NCBI RefSeq assembly: GCF_035582795.1
Contig: NC_134365.1
Location: 77,791,635 to 77,855,634, forward strand
DNA length: 64,000 nt
Direction of reading: 5' to 3'
Source of the DNA: Mycteria americana
Taxonomy: Eukaryota > Chordata > Aves > Ciconiiformes > Ciconiidae
Position numbers and translations under genes: made by a program. Each line of letters opens with the position of its first letter. Position 1 is the stretch's first letter. Below the pieces are notes generated by a model. It worked only from the letters and a program-made list of their open reading frames with translations. It was not told the origin of the DNA and did not search any database. Shown here in pieces: positions 35,961 through 48,748 of this stretch.

Positions 35961-36603
35961 TTCTGCCCTGCTCCAAAAGGGCTCTCCTGGAGCTGCCCCC
36001 TCCCCTAAACCAGCCCCTGCCTGCTGGCAATAGCAGCAAGCTGGCCTCAGGGCAGGCGATTTGGGGAGGCCAAGTAGCTCAGGTGGGCTTGAGGATGTGC
36101 TAATGAGCAGCACATGTTACTGCTGAGCGTCCATATTTACAGGGCCTTCGAAGTGAGAAAAACCTGAGAGGAAAGATGGGGGAGGAAGAAAATCCAGTGA
36201 AAGAGACCGGCTCCTCTTCCATAGTCTGCTTATACGTGAAATTCACTTTCTGCATGGTGAGAGATATTTATATTGTATTTTAATTACCTGGAAGCCCTAT
36301 GGTGCTTGGCCGGTGTGAGCTTTCTTGCTGTGCAGGCTTGTGCTGGTGGTGACCTGGCCCCTCTGGGCAGGCTGCTGCTTTGAGAGGCTTCTCCCCATGC
36401 CGGTGACCAGATTTCTTTGTGGTGTTTTCTTTCTGTAAATGCCTTTCTGAACAGTCAGGGTATGTAATTTGGCAGCGGCGAGCTGGAGATGCCTGCTCGC
36501 CAGCCCCCTGTCAGAGGTGCTGTGCGTGGGCGGCTCTTTTGCTGAGGGACCTAGCAATGAGCAAAACTTGGAGGTGCAGGTGGGGAAACAAGAGGGGTCT
36601 GGC

Positions 36604-36626
36604 GGGCGGGTGGGTGGGTGGGTGGG
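36604..36626 (+). repeat. (GGGT)n microsatellite, G-quadruplex motif
   Basis: Six GGG runs separated by single bases (GGGC, then GGGT repeats). Single-base loops predict a very stable quadruplex. Confidence 0.85.
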
Positions 36627-39600
36627 TGACCTGGCAGTGACATGAGGCTCCTGTGCAGCAGCAGATTTGTCAGTGACTTCAGTCTCCTTCAGTTAGCTTA
36701 TTCTGCTCTGGAGTGAAGGAAAGGAAACTTGCAACAAACCAGTGTTAAAACACTGCTGAAGGACCCATTTTCCTTTTGCCTTGGCAAACCTTTTATCTCC
36801 AGCTCGGAAGAGGCACGTAAGCAGTCACAGGGACTGCTGGTTTTGGGGTCAGAGCAGCAGGGAAATACTGAGGGTGGGGCGGAGGGGCCTGGTGCTGCCC
36901 TGGAAGGGAGCAGGTTGTTGTCCACAGCTGAGTTAATCCCCGGGGATCCTTGTCTGCTGTTCTCCAGGCTTTGCTGGAGAGGCTGCTGAAGGCGGACATC
37001 TCCCCTGGTTACGGGGTGCGCTTGGCCTCCCTTCATGCCCTGCGGGATGCCTGACAGCATTAAGCTTGATTAGCCCAGTCAGATGCCTGACGGTAGCCCA
37101 CCGCCAAGCCAAGTGCAAAGGCTGGGCTGCAGCCAGGAGGCCGTGCCCCAGCTCCTGCGTGTGAGGGCCAACATCTCCCTTCCCAGTGCCTGTGGCAGGA
37201 CCCTCAGGGAGGGAGGTGAGAGACCTTGCTTAAGAGCTTTTCTCTGCTGAGCCCAGAAGAGGCACGTCTGGAGGGAACAGCCAGTGATGGCTCCCTGCGG
37301 CTTGATGGCCAGTGAGGGGCAGGGAGGAGGCCATCACCTGCTGCATTTTGGTGGCAGCAGATGCCACCTCGCAGGGAACGCTGGCAGGGACCCGTGCTGC
37401 CAAAATCCCTCCGAGGTGTTGCGCTCCTTGCCTCCTGCCCAAAGCGGCGGCCCTGCGGGTCGAGGGCAGCACGGCGGCAGCCAGGCCGGTGTCCTTGTGC
37501 CCATGCTGCTGCTCCAGGGACCACAGAGAAAATGGTGATCCCGAGCAGGCACAGGATCAACGTCCTCTGCTTGGAAATGAAATGTCTTGGCTCTGCACTG
37601 ATGTTTTTATTTTCATAACCGCTTCAGCTTTGCCGCAGCGTTTACATACAGCAGCGGGAGACCATTACCCTGGGATAATGTTCAATCCCACTGACATTAC
37701 CTCCCTTGCAGTGGAAACACAGGGGATCTCTGCCAGCCCCTCCCGGCTGGGTGGCTGACCCTTGGTTAGGGGGAATGGCTGCAAAAAAATAAAGCCCTCT
37801 TGTATTACAAAGTTTATCCATCCAGCAGTTTGTGATTTTAATATGAAAAATTACCTCAGTTATTTCAAAACGCTGGCAATTGAAATTCAGTTTGTTTGGG
37901 GTTTTTTTTTTGAGGTTGGATAAACAGTTGGTAAGTGCCATCCCCGCCTTTAAGAACTCACTAAAAAAACCAGCGTGATTTGATTTGTTTGTACAGCGAA
38001 AAGATTGTTCTTTAATCCCTTCGGAGTTGTTGGATTTGATACTCCTGCCAGTCGAACTAATGAAAAATCCTCTGGCAGGATGCGTCGGGAAACCCAGCGA
38101 CACCCCCTCGCCTCTCCTGAAGACAGTGGGTATCTCAAAAATGGCGGAGCAAAGGACACAACTCCTGCATCCCTTCATGAAACACAGTAGCCATGCTCCA
38201 TGCCAGAAAGCAGTGTGGGGATGGAAGTCTTATTGTGTTTGATATAAAATTGGACCCAACTATCAAACAGGAGGTATAGAAGGTTTGGGGGTTTTGGGGG
38301 GCAGGGGGGCAAACCAAAAAAAAACCCAAACAAACCAACCCCATAAAGTACTACACAATAATCACTTTGGTAGTTTATTTTTTTTCTCCTGGGTTAGATC
38401 AGTACAGTGAAATCCACTATTTTAAAAATAATTAATGTAGTATTTGTGTTATAATCTTAGGTATTCCAAATAGCAATTAATTCTTTAATGAATATGAATG
38501 ATTAATTCAGTACATAAACTGTATGAAATAATAACAGAAATTAAATCAGGCGTGTTGTACCTGACTGGGGAGGAGGAAAGAAGAGAGCAGTTTGAGGTTT
38601 CACACCAGTTACAAGGATAAAATTAAACAAAACCAGGCTACTTGGATCTTAAGTGGGGCTAAACTAAACCCCTCTTGGGCTCAGCTCAGTTGCTGAAGCA
38701 CAGTTACCTACTGCAGTTTGAGATGCCCTCCGACACTGGAGACATCCCCATGGGGCTGGGCAGTCTTAACACAGGACCTACAGGTGGGAATAGCTAACTT
38801 GCACCTGTGTTCAGGCAACTGAACCAGGATCAGCCCTTTTTAGTCACTCACTGACATATGTATGTGTGTTCTTAAAACCCACAGTTTTCTATTAATGGAA
38901 CTAGGAATTTTTGTATTTATTTAGTATGGGAGAACATCCTTAAATAACGGTAGTTTCAGTCTCCTCTGTTAATCAAATATCTAAGCAGCAATTTCAGGGA
39001 CTTACAGATACCCATCGGTTTTGGCAAAAAGTCTAGCAAGCATTTTTTATGTTGCTCTTTCAAACATATCCAATTCCAAATGTATTTATTTTGTGTAATT
39101 TGTACTCTACTGTAAATCTTAGAAGCTAAAAGGGAAACAATACAGAACATCCAACTTGAAACCTTCCCAATGCTTTTTACTCAATCTTCAACATATCTCC
39201 TGAAAAGCTCCAAATGCAAAGAAACACTTTCTCAAAACCCCCATGTATTAAAGTGTTCTGCACTGGGAATCTTTCAGATTCATCGCAATGGTTCACACAT
39301 TCGCTAGAAATAATAAGAAAAATAAGATTATGTTCCTCTGCCCTTTCCTATTCCCAATACTTCCTTTGATATATATATGTGTGTGTGCATGTGTTTGTAC
39401 ACCCATAACTTGCTCTCTTTTTTTTGTTTTATTAGTTTTTGTTGACTTATCTTTATATGTTACTTGAGAGAAAGAAAGATACCGAATCAGCTCAGGTGAT
39501 GAGGACAGGGCTTTTCAGTGTACTCATGAAAACTAATTTAGGAATGAGACAGTGAAATATTTATCTAATGATTCTTCAGAGCAGGTAAGTGTTTAGTTGC

Positions 39601-40424
39601 TGATATAATCCCAGAAAGCAGGCTCTGATGATCATATGATCCTCTAATTATCACAAGAGTTCAACAGTCAAACAATTATCTTTTAATTTCCTCACCATGA
39701 TCCAAGTACCTCACAAAATGTTGAAACAGAATTTTTGTAGAACTGGGATATCTAACCAGAGGTTTTACTTGCAATTTACTGTTTATTGTATAAATAGATA
39801 TATATATATAATGTCCTTAAAAATATAAACCTCACGGCTAACACTGGGAATATTTCTCTGCAGTTAAGAAGCCAAAGCTTATTGGTAAAGTAGCTTCTCT
39901 TCTAAACTGTGTTGAAGGATGCAGAAGAACAGTTTTAACAGAGAAAGGTGCAGTGTCCAGACACAGTTGGCATCTGCTTAGATTTCAGTGGCCAGTGCAC
40001 ATTAGCCTCTCTTTGACAATACATATATGGCACTGCAAGTAGTGGAAAAAGATGCACTGAGAAATGGAATGAGTTTTTTGAATAATGAAGGCTAACGTAT
40101 TAAAAGTAATACATTTGGAAAATGACAATTGAGGAAATTCAATAGCACATCTTGTAAACCTTTTTACTGAAGTTAAGAGTCTGTCATTAATAAAATGCAT
40201 AAAATTAAAAAAATAATTTCCTTAAATGAATTGCTTTTGGAGACATCTTAGGAAGCATTATTTTGACAATGTTAATTGTTGTCTTTTTCTTTTTTGATAA
40301 ATGGATTATGCAAAATTAATTCCCTCACTATGTAGATTTAATCCACAACACAGGACCACTGTCAGAATTTTAAAGTATTTTGAGTTTTCTAATGAATAGA
40401 TACAAAAAAGCCATACTCAATTAA

Positions 40425-40430
40425 TTTATT
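40425..40430 (-). terminator. EFCAB6: polyadenylation signal AATAAA for EFCAB6
   Basis: On the - strand an AATAAA lies about 70 bases after the EFCAB6 stop codon, a normal place for a short 3' UTR. Another AATAAA on the same strand occurs near 39782-39787. Confidence 0.55.
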
Positions 40431-40497
40431 AGTTTGAAATCTGAAATTATAAATCATTCACTGTCTTTATCTACAGTTTCCTGCATTTGACCAAATC

Positions 40498-40620
40498 CTA
40501 CTGTATGAATGCCTGGAGAAAATCATTATAGGATATTTTTGAAGACAAAGTTTTATCATAATATTCCAAAATGTTGAATAACTCCTCTTCAGTTAGGTCT
40601 ATGCCGTACTCATGAAGAAC
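40498..40620 (-). CDS. EFCAB6: EFCAB6 terminal coding exon
   Basis: Acceptor CTGTCTTTTGTAG, then an open 41-codon frame ending in TAG (40498-40500). It encodes VLHEYGIDLTEEELFNILEY and a final EF-hand half, YDKTLSSKISYNDFLQAFIQ. The loop lacks canonical Asp/Gly residues at several positions, so calcium binding is doubtful. It starts in phase 0, matching the end of the previous exon at 43044. Human EFCAB6 ends with a very similar ...YNDFL.AF segment, as I recall. Confidence 0.88.
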   Translation of the reverse strand, partial: VLHEYGIDLTEEELFNILEYYDKTLSSKISYNDFLQAFIQ

Positions 40621-43043
40621 CTACAAAAGACAGACACAACTCTAACATTTATTCCAGTGCTTTGGGTGAGCAAGAAATAAAAACATTAGTTTATCTTGCT
40701 AAAATTTCTTCACAAAATAACTTGATGATTTAGCTCCACTCTGTCTTAGGTTTCTCAGAACATTAGAAAATCAAACCTTCCTTTATTATCTCTTACTCTT
40801 CCCATGCCAATACTGGCTCCCTGGGATGCATATCTGAAAACCTGTGTATGCAGGGGTTTTGTCCACTAGCCCAACTAGCATTTGCCTGAGGGAGCATTGG
40901 GAAATGGGTAGCATCTGTGTGCGTAGAAGCTAATTTACTACTATCTGGAGATGAGATGAAGAGGTGGAATATCTTCCTTTCTATCCTCCTTGGATGATCT
41001 GCAGCCTTTGCATCCTGGGAAACAGAAAGAATAATCCAGTCGCTCAAACTGTGCAAACCCCTATGTATATAATAATAACGCCCATGATGCATTCAGTGCT
41101 CTTAATTTCCATGGGACAAATGCTCAGCCTGTAAGCATGCCTTCCTAACACTTCAGTGAGAACCCAGCTTGAACAGGATGCATCTGGTTCACCTGATGCT
41201 AAAAGCCAGGTTAGATACCTGCATCTTTCAGATATTTCACCCGGTGCATTTTTTCAGCACTTCAACAGTTTTGAACGTTCTCAATGCCCTAACATGAAAG
41301 AAAATAATGCATTAATTTCTGAGGATTACTTCTGGTTTTAGATGCACTTGGGAATTTAAACCCTGAAAGTGGCCAGCAACACAGTGTGTCCTTGTGGGCT
41401 ATGCCAGTTGTCATTAGTCTTCTGACAAACTCAGATTATTCTGCCCCTTTCCCTCGTAACAGCTCAGCATCAGAAATCGCTAATGACCCCTTGCAGATAG
41501 TACAACCATAAATAGCAGTGTTACTGAAGTTAGTAGAGAGCTAATTTCCCTGTTTCAGTAAATTAAGTTACCTAGGAGATAAAGGGATCTGTACCTCCAC
41601 AAATCACTTGATATCTTGTCAAACAGCAGATTAACACCTTTGTAGTAGGATTTGGAATCGGGGATTGCTTCTTGATCTAGATCCAAGAGGAGTAGTTTTT
41701 TGGTTGTGGGTTTGTTGTTGGTTTGTTGGGGGGTTTTTTTTGGTTGTTTTTTTTTCTTAGCTTATATCATGTTAGGAAGCTTGATTTGAAAGTTGTTGAC
41801 ATTGCTTTAACTATAACTGGTAATCATCACGTGTCCTAGAGGAACACGACAAATTAAAATCAAATGCAAGGAGCCTGATCTTTACTCCTTCTCCCCTGAG
41901 CCTGGTCTGCTGAGGCAGTGCCCAAGCAGTCAGAAAGCTGCAGTGATAGACAGGGAGCCTCAGGCACGAAGCTGATACAGCCACATTGATACATCTTGCT
42001 CCTCAGCCTTCGTAGAGGAGCAGGCAGGGACTTAGGTTTCAGCTATGTGGCAGTGCCAGAACATATCACATTCCCACCAGTCCTAAATAAGTAAAGATTT
42101 AAAAGAGCACTTCTGTGACTGGTATAATCAACCAAATTTATAGTCTACCAGGCAACAAGCTGGCTTCCTGAAGCTTCAGGGGGAGGGGAGTGTCAGAAGC
42201 ACACCTTATTGTTGCTTATTGCAGCCAAGCATTTGCTTACTGCGATTGAGCATCCCATCCACTAGTTGATCAGTTCTTTGAAGCAGTAGCGATACCAAGG
42301 GGTGTCCTAATGCAGGCAGCATTAAATGGGTTTAGGGTCCCACGCTATTTTTTTTTCTTGCAGTTGATTAGCAAATATTCAGAATTACTCCAGAACAGAT
42401 AGTGATTATTATTGCTAGTTAAAACAATATCAGAGATTTTGAAACCAGTAAAGCTAAGTAAAAATCAGACTCCTCATGGATCTAGATGAATAATCACTGA
42501 TATCTGGAATACACAGGTGTGTATTTGAGGAGATACAAGGTACTAAAATATTTGCAGAGGATACGGATCCCTTGCCTAGTATAAAACTATGCTGCACACA
42601 GAAGAGCAGAGAGAGAAACCAGAAACAGAGACTCTCAAGTGGGGACTGCTTGGGCCCCTTCCATATTTAGAAGGGACCACACCAGTTGGAGGGTCACGGG
42701 ATCCTGCAGCTGTAGCAGTGCCTGGAGGGATACCTACCAGAAGGTACGCTTCTATTCCCTTCCCACATGTTTGTGAAAGATACGCATTTAAACTTTGTAT
42801 AGGGACTAAGGTTTTTCTGTTTTATCTATTCAGGACCCCACTAAGACCTCAGACCTCAAGGAAGTGTAATGACATGTGGAGAAAAAGATTACTGTGAGTA
42901 ATGGTCAGAGCTGAAGTCATAAAGAGGGGCCAGGATGAGTTTATGTGTTCTGGTTCAGTACCATTTTTCAGAAAATTTTCAGTCAGGAAGCTCAGATTAG
43001 ACTACTGTAATTTTCTGACTCTTAATTGCTAAATGCAACTTAC
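40621..43043 (-). other. EFCAB6: EFCAB6 last intron
   Basis: A 2.4 kb intron (donor GTAAGT, acceptor TTTTGTAG). It contains a long T/G-rich run at about 41695-41760. No gene is seen inside. Confidence 0.75.
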
Positions 43044-43193
43044 TTGTCTGTAATCTGCAATATGTAACAGTCCAGTATGACTTTCATCATAGGATTTAAA
43101 AGTTCGCTTCATTGGTCTCCAGCAGCGCGAGATCTGGGGCTGAATTCTCAGCATTGCGCTGAAGAACGATGTGGTTTGTGGTCCAGGACTCAT
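43044..43193 (-). CDS. EFCAB6: EFCAB6 penultimate coding exon (CWRPMKRTFKSYDE)
   Basis: Acceptor with a good pyrimidine tract (TCTCTCTCATCCAACTTTGTTAG), donor CAA|GTAAGT, 150 bp, phase 0 to 0. It encodes SFFSAMLRIQPQISRCWRPM, then KRTFKSYDESHTGLLHIADY and RQ. The CWRPM..TFKSYD helix is a hallmark of this family's last EF-hand pair. The loop DESHTGLLHIAD keeps Gly6 but lacks the usual acidic positions. The + strand frame at 43077-43421 is its shadow. Confidence 0.88.
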
Positions 43194-45696
43194 CTAACAA
43201 AGTTGGATGAGAGAGACTCGTATTTACTAACATCATCACGAGCACAACGGGGCACAACTATAATGCAGAATGAAGAGGTGTTGGACTGTAATGCTGCCTT
43301 AATCTGCGACCGGCTGCTGAATACTTGTTTACAAATTATTGCAAGATACCGTTTACACAAGATTATTTTAACCTATAACATTTTTATATTCTTGGGAAGT
43401 GTAGATAGTGTATTTACTTAATCACTGTCAAAGCCCTAACTTTTATTATTTGAAACTGATTCTGAAGTCAATCTAACTTCTGCTCAGATCTCAGTGTTTT
43501 CACATGTATTATGCTTGTCCTTGTTTCAACTCCCTCTTTCAGTCATTTTTAATTCTCTGCAGTGTTCACTTTTCAGAGTGAAATTTTTGCTTAAAAGTGA
43601 CTGAATGCATAAGCCAACTGTGGGAGTGGTACAATATTTAAGAAAAAACAAACCCCTACTGTACACTTTTCCCATATGAAATACCCTATAACCAGCTGTT
43701 GAACCTTTCTGCAGTTCCACAGCTGAACCATAGGGCTAATTTTCCTTGGGGCATGTTGTGGCCTGTTTTAGCCTGGCTAAACTTGTTACATTGGTGTACC
43801 CTGAACACATGTGAACTGCAGAACTATTCATTAAGGCAAAATTAATTCCACTTGTACACAGCTTTAACACTGGAGTGATGAGTAAGGGACTTCAGGGGGG
43901 GAAAAGTCGGCAAGCTCCAATCCACCTGCAGGGTCTGGATCTGCTCTACTGTTTTCTTAAAATACAGCTCCATCTCTGCTTCACCCTACACTTTCCCGGT
44001 ATTTATTATTGTAATTGGGTACAACAGTGCCCCATTTGTGCAAGTTGCACATGCCACTGGAGTCTCTACAAGCATCTCCTTGTGAAGGAAATGCACAGTT
44101 GGCTTTATACATCCACTATGTGGACACAGAGGCTGTGCTGCACCTACACGGGTTGTAAGAGGCCTGGGGGACAGCTGCACCTTCTTTCTCTGCTCTTGGG
44201 GTATTCTTCCTTCAGACTATGTAGCTGAGGAATGAGTGGGTACATGAATAATGCAGTTTCCAACCCAAAGTACTGAGTATCCTTGTGAGCTGAAGGGAGG
44301 GAAAGGGCACTTTATGATGACTTCAACTTGGGTTATTTTCATAGCTCAGAGCCTGGATGCTTCCATGAAGCTGTAGGCCATTGATTCTCTCAGGCTTTTG
44401 AGAAAGAGAAGGAATTGTGCCTACCATAAAAAAAAAGGTTTTATTTGTTTTTTTTAATTATTATTCCTTTTGATGTATATCTGTACACTTACTAGGTGGA
44501 ATGGGCTGAGCAATCTATGAGGAAATTTCACTTTGAATATTACATTATATAAAGGTGCTTAGGTCTCATGGACTGAGACCTTCATTATTTTTTCTGAATA
44601 GAATAAATAAAATAAAAATTGAGACAGCTACATAGGCACTTAAAAATTACTGCTTTATCCACTCCAGAATACTGGGATGGAATTTTACAGCACCAAATTT
44701 GTGTATAAAAGAAACCTTATGTAAGATAATGAAGTTCTTTGATGCAAAACTTAATAGTTTTACCTTACTCTCCCTACTGGTAGTGAATACTTGATAATTC
44801 CTAATGATACTCTCTTCATACCTTGGTAGCAATCTGTTTGTTCCACATCTGAAAACAGTTCGGTAATGTAATTTCTCTATAAAATGCTGCTACTAACCAT
44901 ATCTAAACTAATTAGGCACAGTCAGAAACAGCCTAAAAATGTAGCAGGCTCGCTGAATGAGCAGATTTGGAATTTGGCACTGTTCCTACTACATAACTTG
45001 ATTGGGATGCTATTACCGATGCCTTCCTTTCTGGGCCATGAGAGCCAGATTTCTGTGTCTCTTCTGATCTTTTCTGCCCTAGAGTGCTACTGTGGGCAGA
45101 GGGGAACAGCCCGTGTGTACTTGCTTGGGACTCTTTTGCCTCTTCATCACAGCTTGGGAAGCAGATATGTGTGGCAGAGAGAGCTGCAAGGGTGCAATGT
45201 GTGCTGACCAGTCCTGGCTACTAGATGTTTTTAGTGACCACTAACAGCAGCGCAAGTGAGAGCTTCCTCTGGGCTTTTCTTAGTGCTGGGTGTGGAGCAG
45301 AGGCACAGCTTGCTGACAAGGTCACTAGTGGGGGCCATCCTAAGACACATCCCATGCACTTTAAATTTCTAGCTTGATTTTTATTTAGTTCAACAAAAGC
45401 TCTTAAACTGTCAGCTCCCCTGCTTTCTATTTGGAATTATTATCCAAATTTTAGCAAATGTAGCCAATTTATCATATAACCTGGATACACAGAGCATGAT
45501 CCCAATGAGTTAAATCCTCCAACTGAAGGAGTTACCAAATGAATGCTAGGCAATTAATATCATGGGATTAAATAAGAGAATGCTGGAAAGTCCCTGCACA
45601 AAGTGACTATAGAAATAGGCCATGAAATATCCTGTCAGTACAGCAGAAACTGGAAAAAAAAATTGTCATTTTGATTTTTATAAGCTTTGTACCTAC
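43194..45696 (-). other. EFCAB6: EFCAB6 intron
   Basis: A 2.5 kb intron with no supported features. Open frames here are unremarkable. Confidence 0.75.
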
Positions 45697-45881
45697 CGGC
45701 TTTTGTGGCTTCTGTATAATTACCCTCTGTAGTGGTGAGCTTTCCTGTGGTTTTAACAACAAGATACAACTCTGAAGGAAGTCATAGTATGCAAATCTTC
45801 CATTTTTCTTTAAATCATATTTTGTTGTTATTTGGTTAATTTCCCCTTCACTTAAATCCAAATTGAACTTCTCTGCTATAT
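45697..45881 (-). CDS. EFCAB6: EFCAB6 coding exon (IAEKFNLDLS EF-hand)
   Basis: Acceptor CTTTCTTTGCATTTCAG, donor CCG|GTAGGT, 185 bp, starting with two bases of a split codon and ending in phase 0. It encodes IAEKFNLDLSEGEINQITTK and YDLKKNGRFAYYDFLQSCIL, then LLKPQESSPLQRVIIQKPQK. The loop DLKKNGRFAYYD keeps Asp1, Asn5, Gly6 and a hydrophobic residue at 8, but has Asp rather than Glu at 12. The first codon becomes Asp when joined to the G left by the exon ending at 46725. Confidence 0.9.
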
Positions 45882-46724
45882 CTGAAATGCAAAGAAAGAA
45901 TATTAATTTTGTCATTCTTAAAAATAGCCAATTGCTGTCCTGTGTTCACAGGTTTTAGCAGAGATATGTTGACAGGTCATCAGTTGCAGTGACTGCTGCA
46001 TAAGTGTGTTATGCAGTTCTTGCTATATGTAGGTATATGCAATTGCCTATACTTACAGGGTGGCAGCTCACATTTTACAGGGTTTCGGGGGACTGATAAC
46101 ATGTCATTTTGATTTTAAGTGCACAAGAAGTACCCCTTGACATTAACTGAGATAAAAGATCTGATAAGCTAACATGTTCTTATAGCCAGGACTTTACATT
46201 CGATTATACGGGTGCACACTGTCTTATCACACATGCAAATTTCCTAACAAAGGCACAGAAAATTCTCTCTCTAGAAGAGAACACAACAGAAGAGCAGCAT
46301 AGCCCAGCTCTCCTAAAAGTAAAATCCAGGGTCCTGGTCAAATCAGCAGGCTGCCGTCAAGACCAGTGCAACCAGAAGCACACACAAGGAAAAGACTGGT
46401 GAATCTATTTATTCAAATATCCCCAGGTACAGAAAGGGTAGCGTATTGGGAAAGTGAGGAGAAACTTGTGTATGTGCCATAAGCAAGCACAAGCAAAGCC
46501 ACACGCTCCTTTTCCAAGGAGCAGCTAATTCTGAACAGGGATGTGAAAGTTGTGCACCCAAAGCTACTGTAAGCTATTCTGCTCTGCAATAGCAGGGTGG
46601 TAGCTGGAGCAATCATGCAGTGGATGCCACTTACTAAAGGCCAGATATTCCTGTGGCTGGGACACCAGAAAGAGAAGAGAACGCATCTGAGAATGAATAA
46701 AGCACTCTTCAGATGGTAACAAAC

Positions 46725-46902
46725 CTAGGAAGTGTGACACTGGGATTTCTCCTAGCTTGCTGACATCCTTCTCTTGGCACACGTTCAGTATGCCTCTCCA
46801 GGAATGCTGGATATTCTTTCTTATCTTATTTTCTATTGTTTCGCAGTTAAGGATAGGTGCAGAACAAGTTGTTGTTGTCTGAGGACGACTGGATGCTGGT
46901 AT
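46725..46902 (-). CDS. EFCAB6: EFCAB6 coding exon (SWRGIL...GEIPVSHFL)
   Basis: Acceptor ATCTCTTGCTTTTAG, donor CTAG|GTTTGT (weak), 178 bp. It starts in phase 0 and ends with one base, G, which joins AT of the next exon to give Asp. It encodes a Thr/Ser-rich lead-in, then NCETIENKIRKNIQHSWRGI and LNVCQEKDVSKLGEIPVSHF L. The aromatic-Trp helix followed by EKD..KLGEI is the first half of the EF-hand completed by the next exon. Confidence 0.82.
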
Positions 46903-46947
46903 CTAAAAGCAAGAGATAATGGTAATTTTTTTCCTATTGAGTTTTAC

Positions 46948-47059
46948 TGGTTGTGTAGACAAACCACCAGATGACAAATCCAGTTTCTGGTCTTCCAAAC
47001 TTGATGTTGATGTATCATTTGCGCCACTTCTACATGTGTTTTGAATTGTGTCTGCAAAA
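46948..47059 (-). CDS. EFCAB6: EFCAB6 linker exon (Ser/Thr-rich)
   Basis: Acceptor CACATTTTTTACCTACAG, donor CCA|GTAAAA, 112 bp, ending in phase 0, as the next exon requires. It encodes FADTIQNTCRSGANDTSTSS, then LEDQKLDLSSGGLSTQP, a low-complexity linker between EF-hand pairs. A second in-frame AG eight bases further (start 47051) would change the entry phase from 2 to 1 and may be the real acceptor. Linker sequence cannot be confirmed by motif, so confidence rests on splice signals and phase. Confidence 0.55.
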
Positions 47060-48504
47060 CTGTAGGTAAAAAATGTGAGAAAACGCTTAGTGTCAAAATG
47101 ACACTATTCGTTTAATGGGCCTTGACCACTTTTTCTTTATTTGGCTTAATTTGTAAATAATTTATAGTTTTTCCAAACTGTTTCTTATTAAAAGACAGAT
47201 ACCGTGTTCAAAAAAAAAGCCATGTAGTGCCATCTTAGAACAAACAAACCAACCAGTGCAAAGTCACTGAATTATGAAATAACATTGCTTTGATTTGTTA
47301 CTGGGAGAACTCCTGGTCCTATGCAGAGCCACAGAAGGAAAATGTGAGAGGATCCCAATGCTCAGTGTCTTTTTGATTGCTGCCTCAGCAGTACTGTGGG
47401 TGAGCTGGAAGCAAAGCCTCAGCCTACCACTCTACGATATGTGCACAAATGGTATTTATGCTTCTAGATCCAATGTATCATCTCATATTTAGTGAGACTT
47501 CCCAGTGCTCACTTGAGGGTCTCACGGGTGCAGGAACTTTCATCCTGATCGGTGTTCAGGCTCGCTGGGGTCTTTCCAACAGCCATAAATTTGGGGAGAC
47601 TTAAGTTCCCTTCCTATTGTCTTATAATGGCCAATCTAGAATTCACAGACAGTAAAGAGGAATTTTCCATAACTTTCTCTGGGAACTGGATCAAAGCATG
47701 AAGGATGCATGCAGCTAATTGTCTGGGCTTTTCAAGAAAGAACCTATAGTTAATGCAATAATTGAGCTAGCAATGGGCCAATGTTTAGATATACCAGCCC
47801 TGACAAGTTGTTTGCATCTTTAATTTGCTCAATCTGTTATTTCTTTTTCAGTAGCTAAACATCTCCATGTAGAAGTAGTCGAAAATCCAAGCATGTTCCA
47901 GGCACTGAATAATTCTAAATATTTCATTTTTCTGATGTGGGTTTGGTTGTAGCCAAAGAATGTGGAATAGGTAGGTGCAGCTCCACAAGGGGAATATTTA
48001 ATTTTTCTGCCTGTAATGATTTTCCCACCTTTCTGTGAATTCTAGCACTAGGATAAGAGGCCAGCATGGTGGTGGAGAGGACCAAAGTGCATTACTGACA
48101 TGAAGTATAGGTATGGATGCAAAAATGAAGCAAAACTACTGCATTCCTAGTCCACTTCTCTTACCTCTCTCGGATCACAGGCCTTCATGGCAAGTCTATC
48201 AGCCAGACTATCAGGCATTAGCTGCTGTAATTTGGCATCCCCCAGAAAGCAGGCAAGACCACCAGAATGTTTTTGGACAGGCCAGCAAACACCTATTAGA
48301 AAACTGCAACTGCCAATCCTGCCTAGCTTTGTCAGATGACCACAAATAAGCTGACTATATTTTTTTATGCTGCTTTTGCAGCTATTGGGACTTTGTAAGT
48401 TGGTATGTTTAATTTGTCCTCAGAAATCTGATTGTGCTTAAACACAGGAATTTTATTTGCTGTACAGCTCTGATGGATATCCATACGGTAACAGCAGGGA
48501 ATGC

Positions 48505-48555
48505 TATTGGTATAAATCAACATATATCCTTTGACTTTAGTGGAGTTACTATCTG
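48505..48555. repeat. palindromic repeat relic (partial)
   Basis: 'ttggtataaatcaacatata' followed by 'ctttgactttagtggagtta' resembles one half of foldback repeats with 'ttgacttcagtggagttac' centres, similar to 34653-34737. Only part is present. Confidence 0.4.
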
Positions 48556-48748
48556 GCCAAATTTTTGTCATTGTAACACAGTTTTGCAGATTACCTCATT
48601 GCTTATTCACAAGTGGTTGTGCCTGATTTCATGGGCAATCAATAGGAATACCTTCACTGAGTTACACAGGTGTTATTTTCAGCCTATGCACAGAAACAAA
48701 AATCCAGAAAATTCATAAAACATTCACACTTATGCTCTTTTGCCCTAC

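Larger units (their letters stand above)
33921..40424. other. intergenic DNA between MPPED1 and EFCAB6 tails
   Basis: No exon is supported. It contains a palindromic repeat relic (34653-34737), homeodomain/octamer-like segments (about 34430-34470, 35180-35420), a pyrimidine-rich run (about 35705-35960) and a G-rich microsatellite (36604-36626). The G+C-rich part at 36.9-37.6 kb produces long chance frames on both strands. Confidence 0.6.

Noticed and set aside
35587-36039. 150-codon Lys/Arg/Glu-rich frame on -
   Set aside because: It is the complement of a pyrimidine-rich simple-sequence tract.
37312-37758. 148-codon open frame on + and overlapping frames on both strands
   Set aside because: Several overlapping frames of similar length in a GC-rich stretch; none is recognisable.
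43077-43421. 114-codon frame on +
   Set aside because: It is the antisense shadow of the EFCAB6 exon at 43044-43193.
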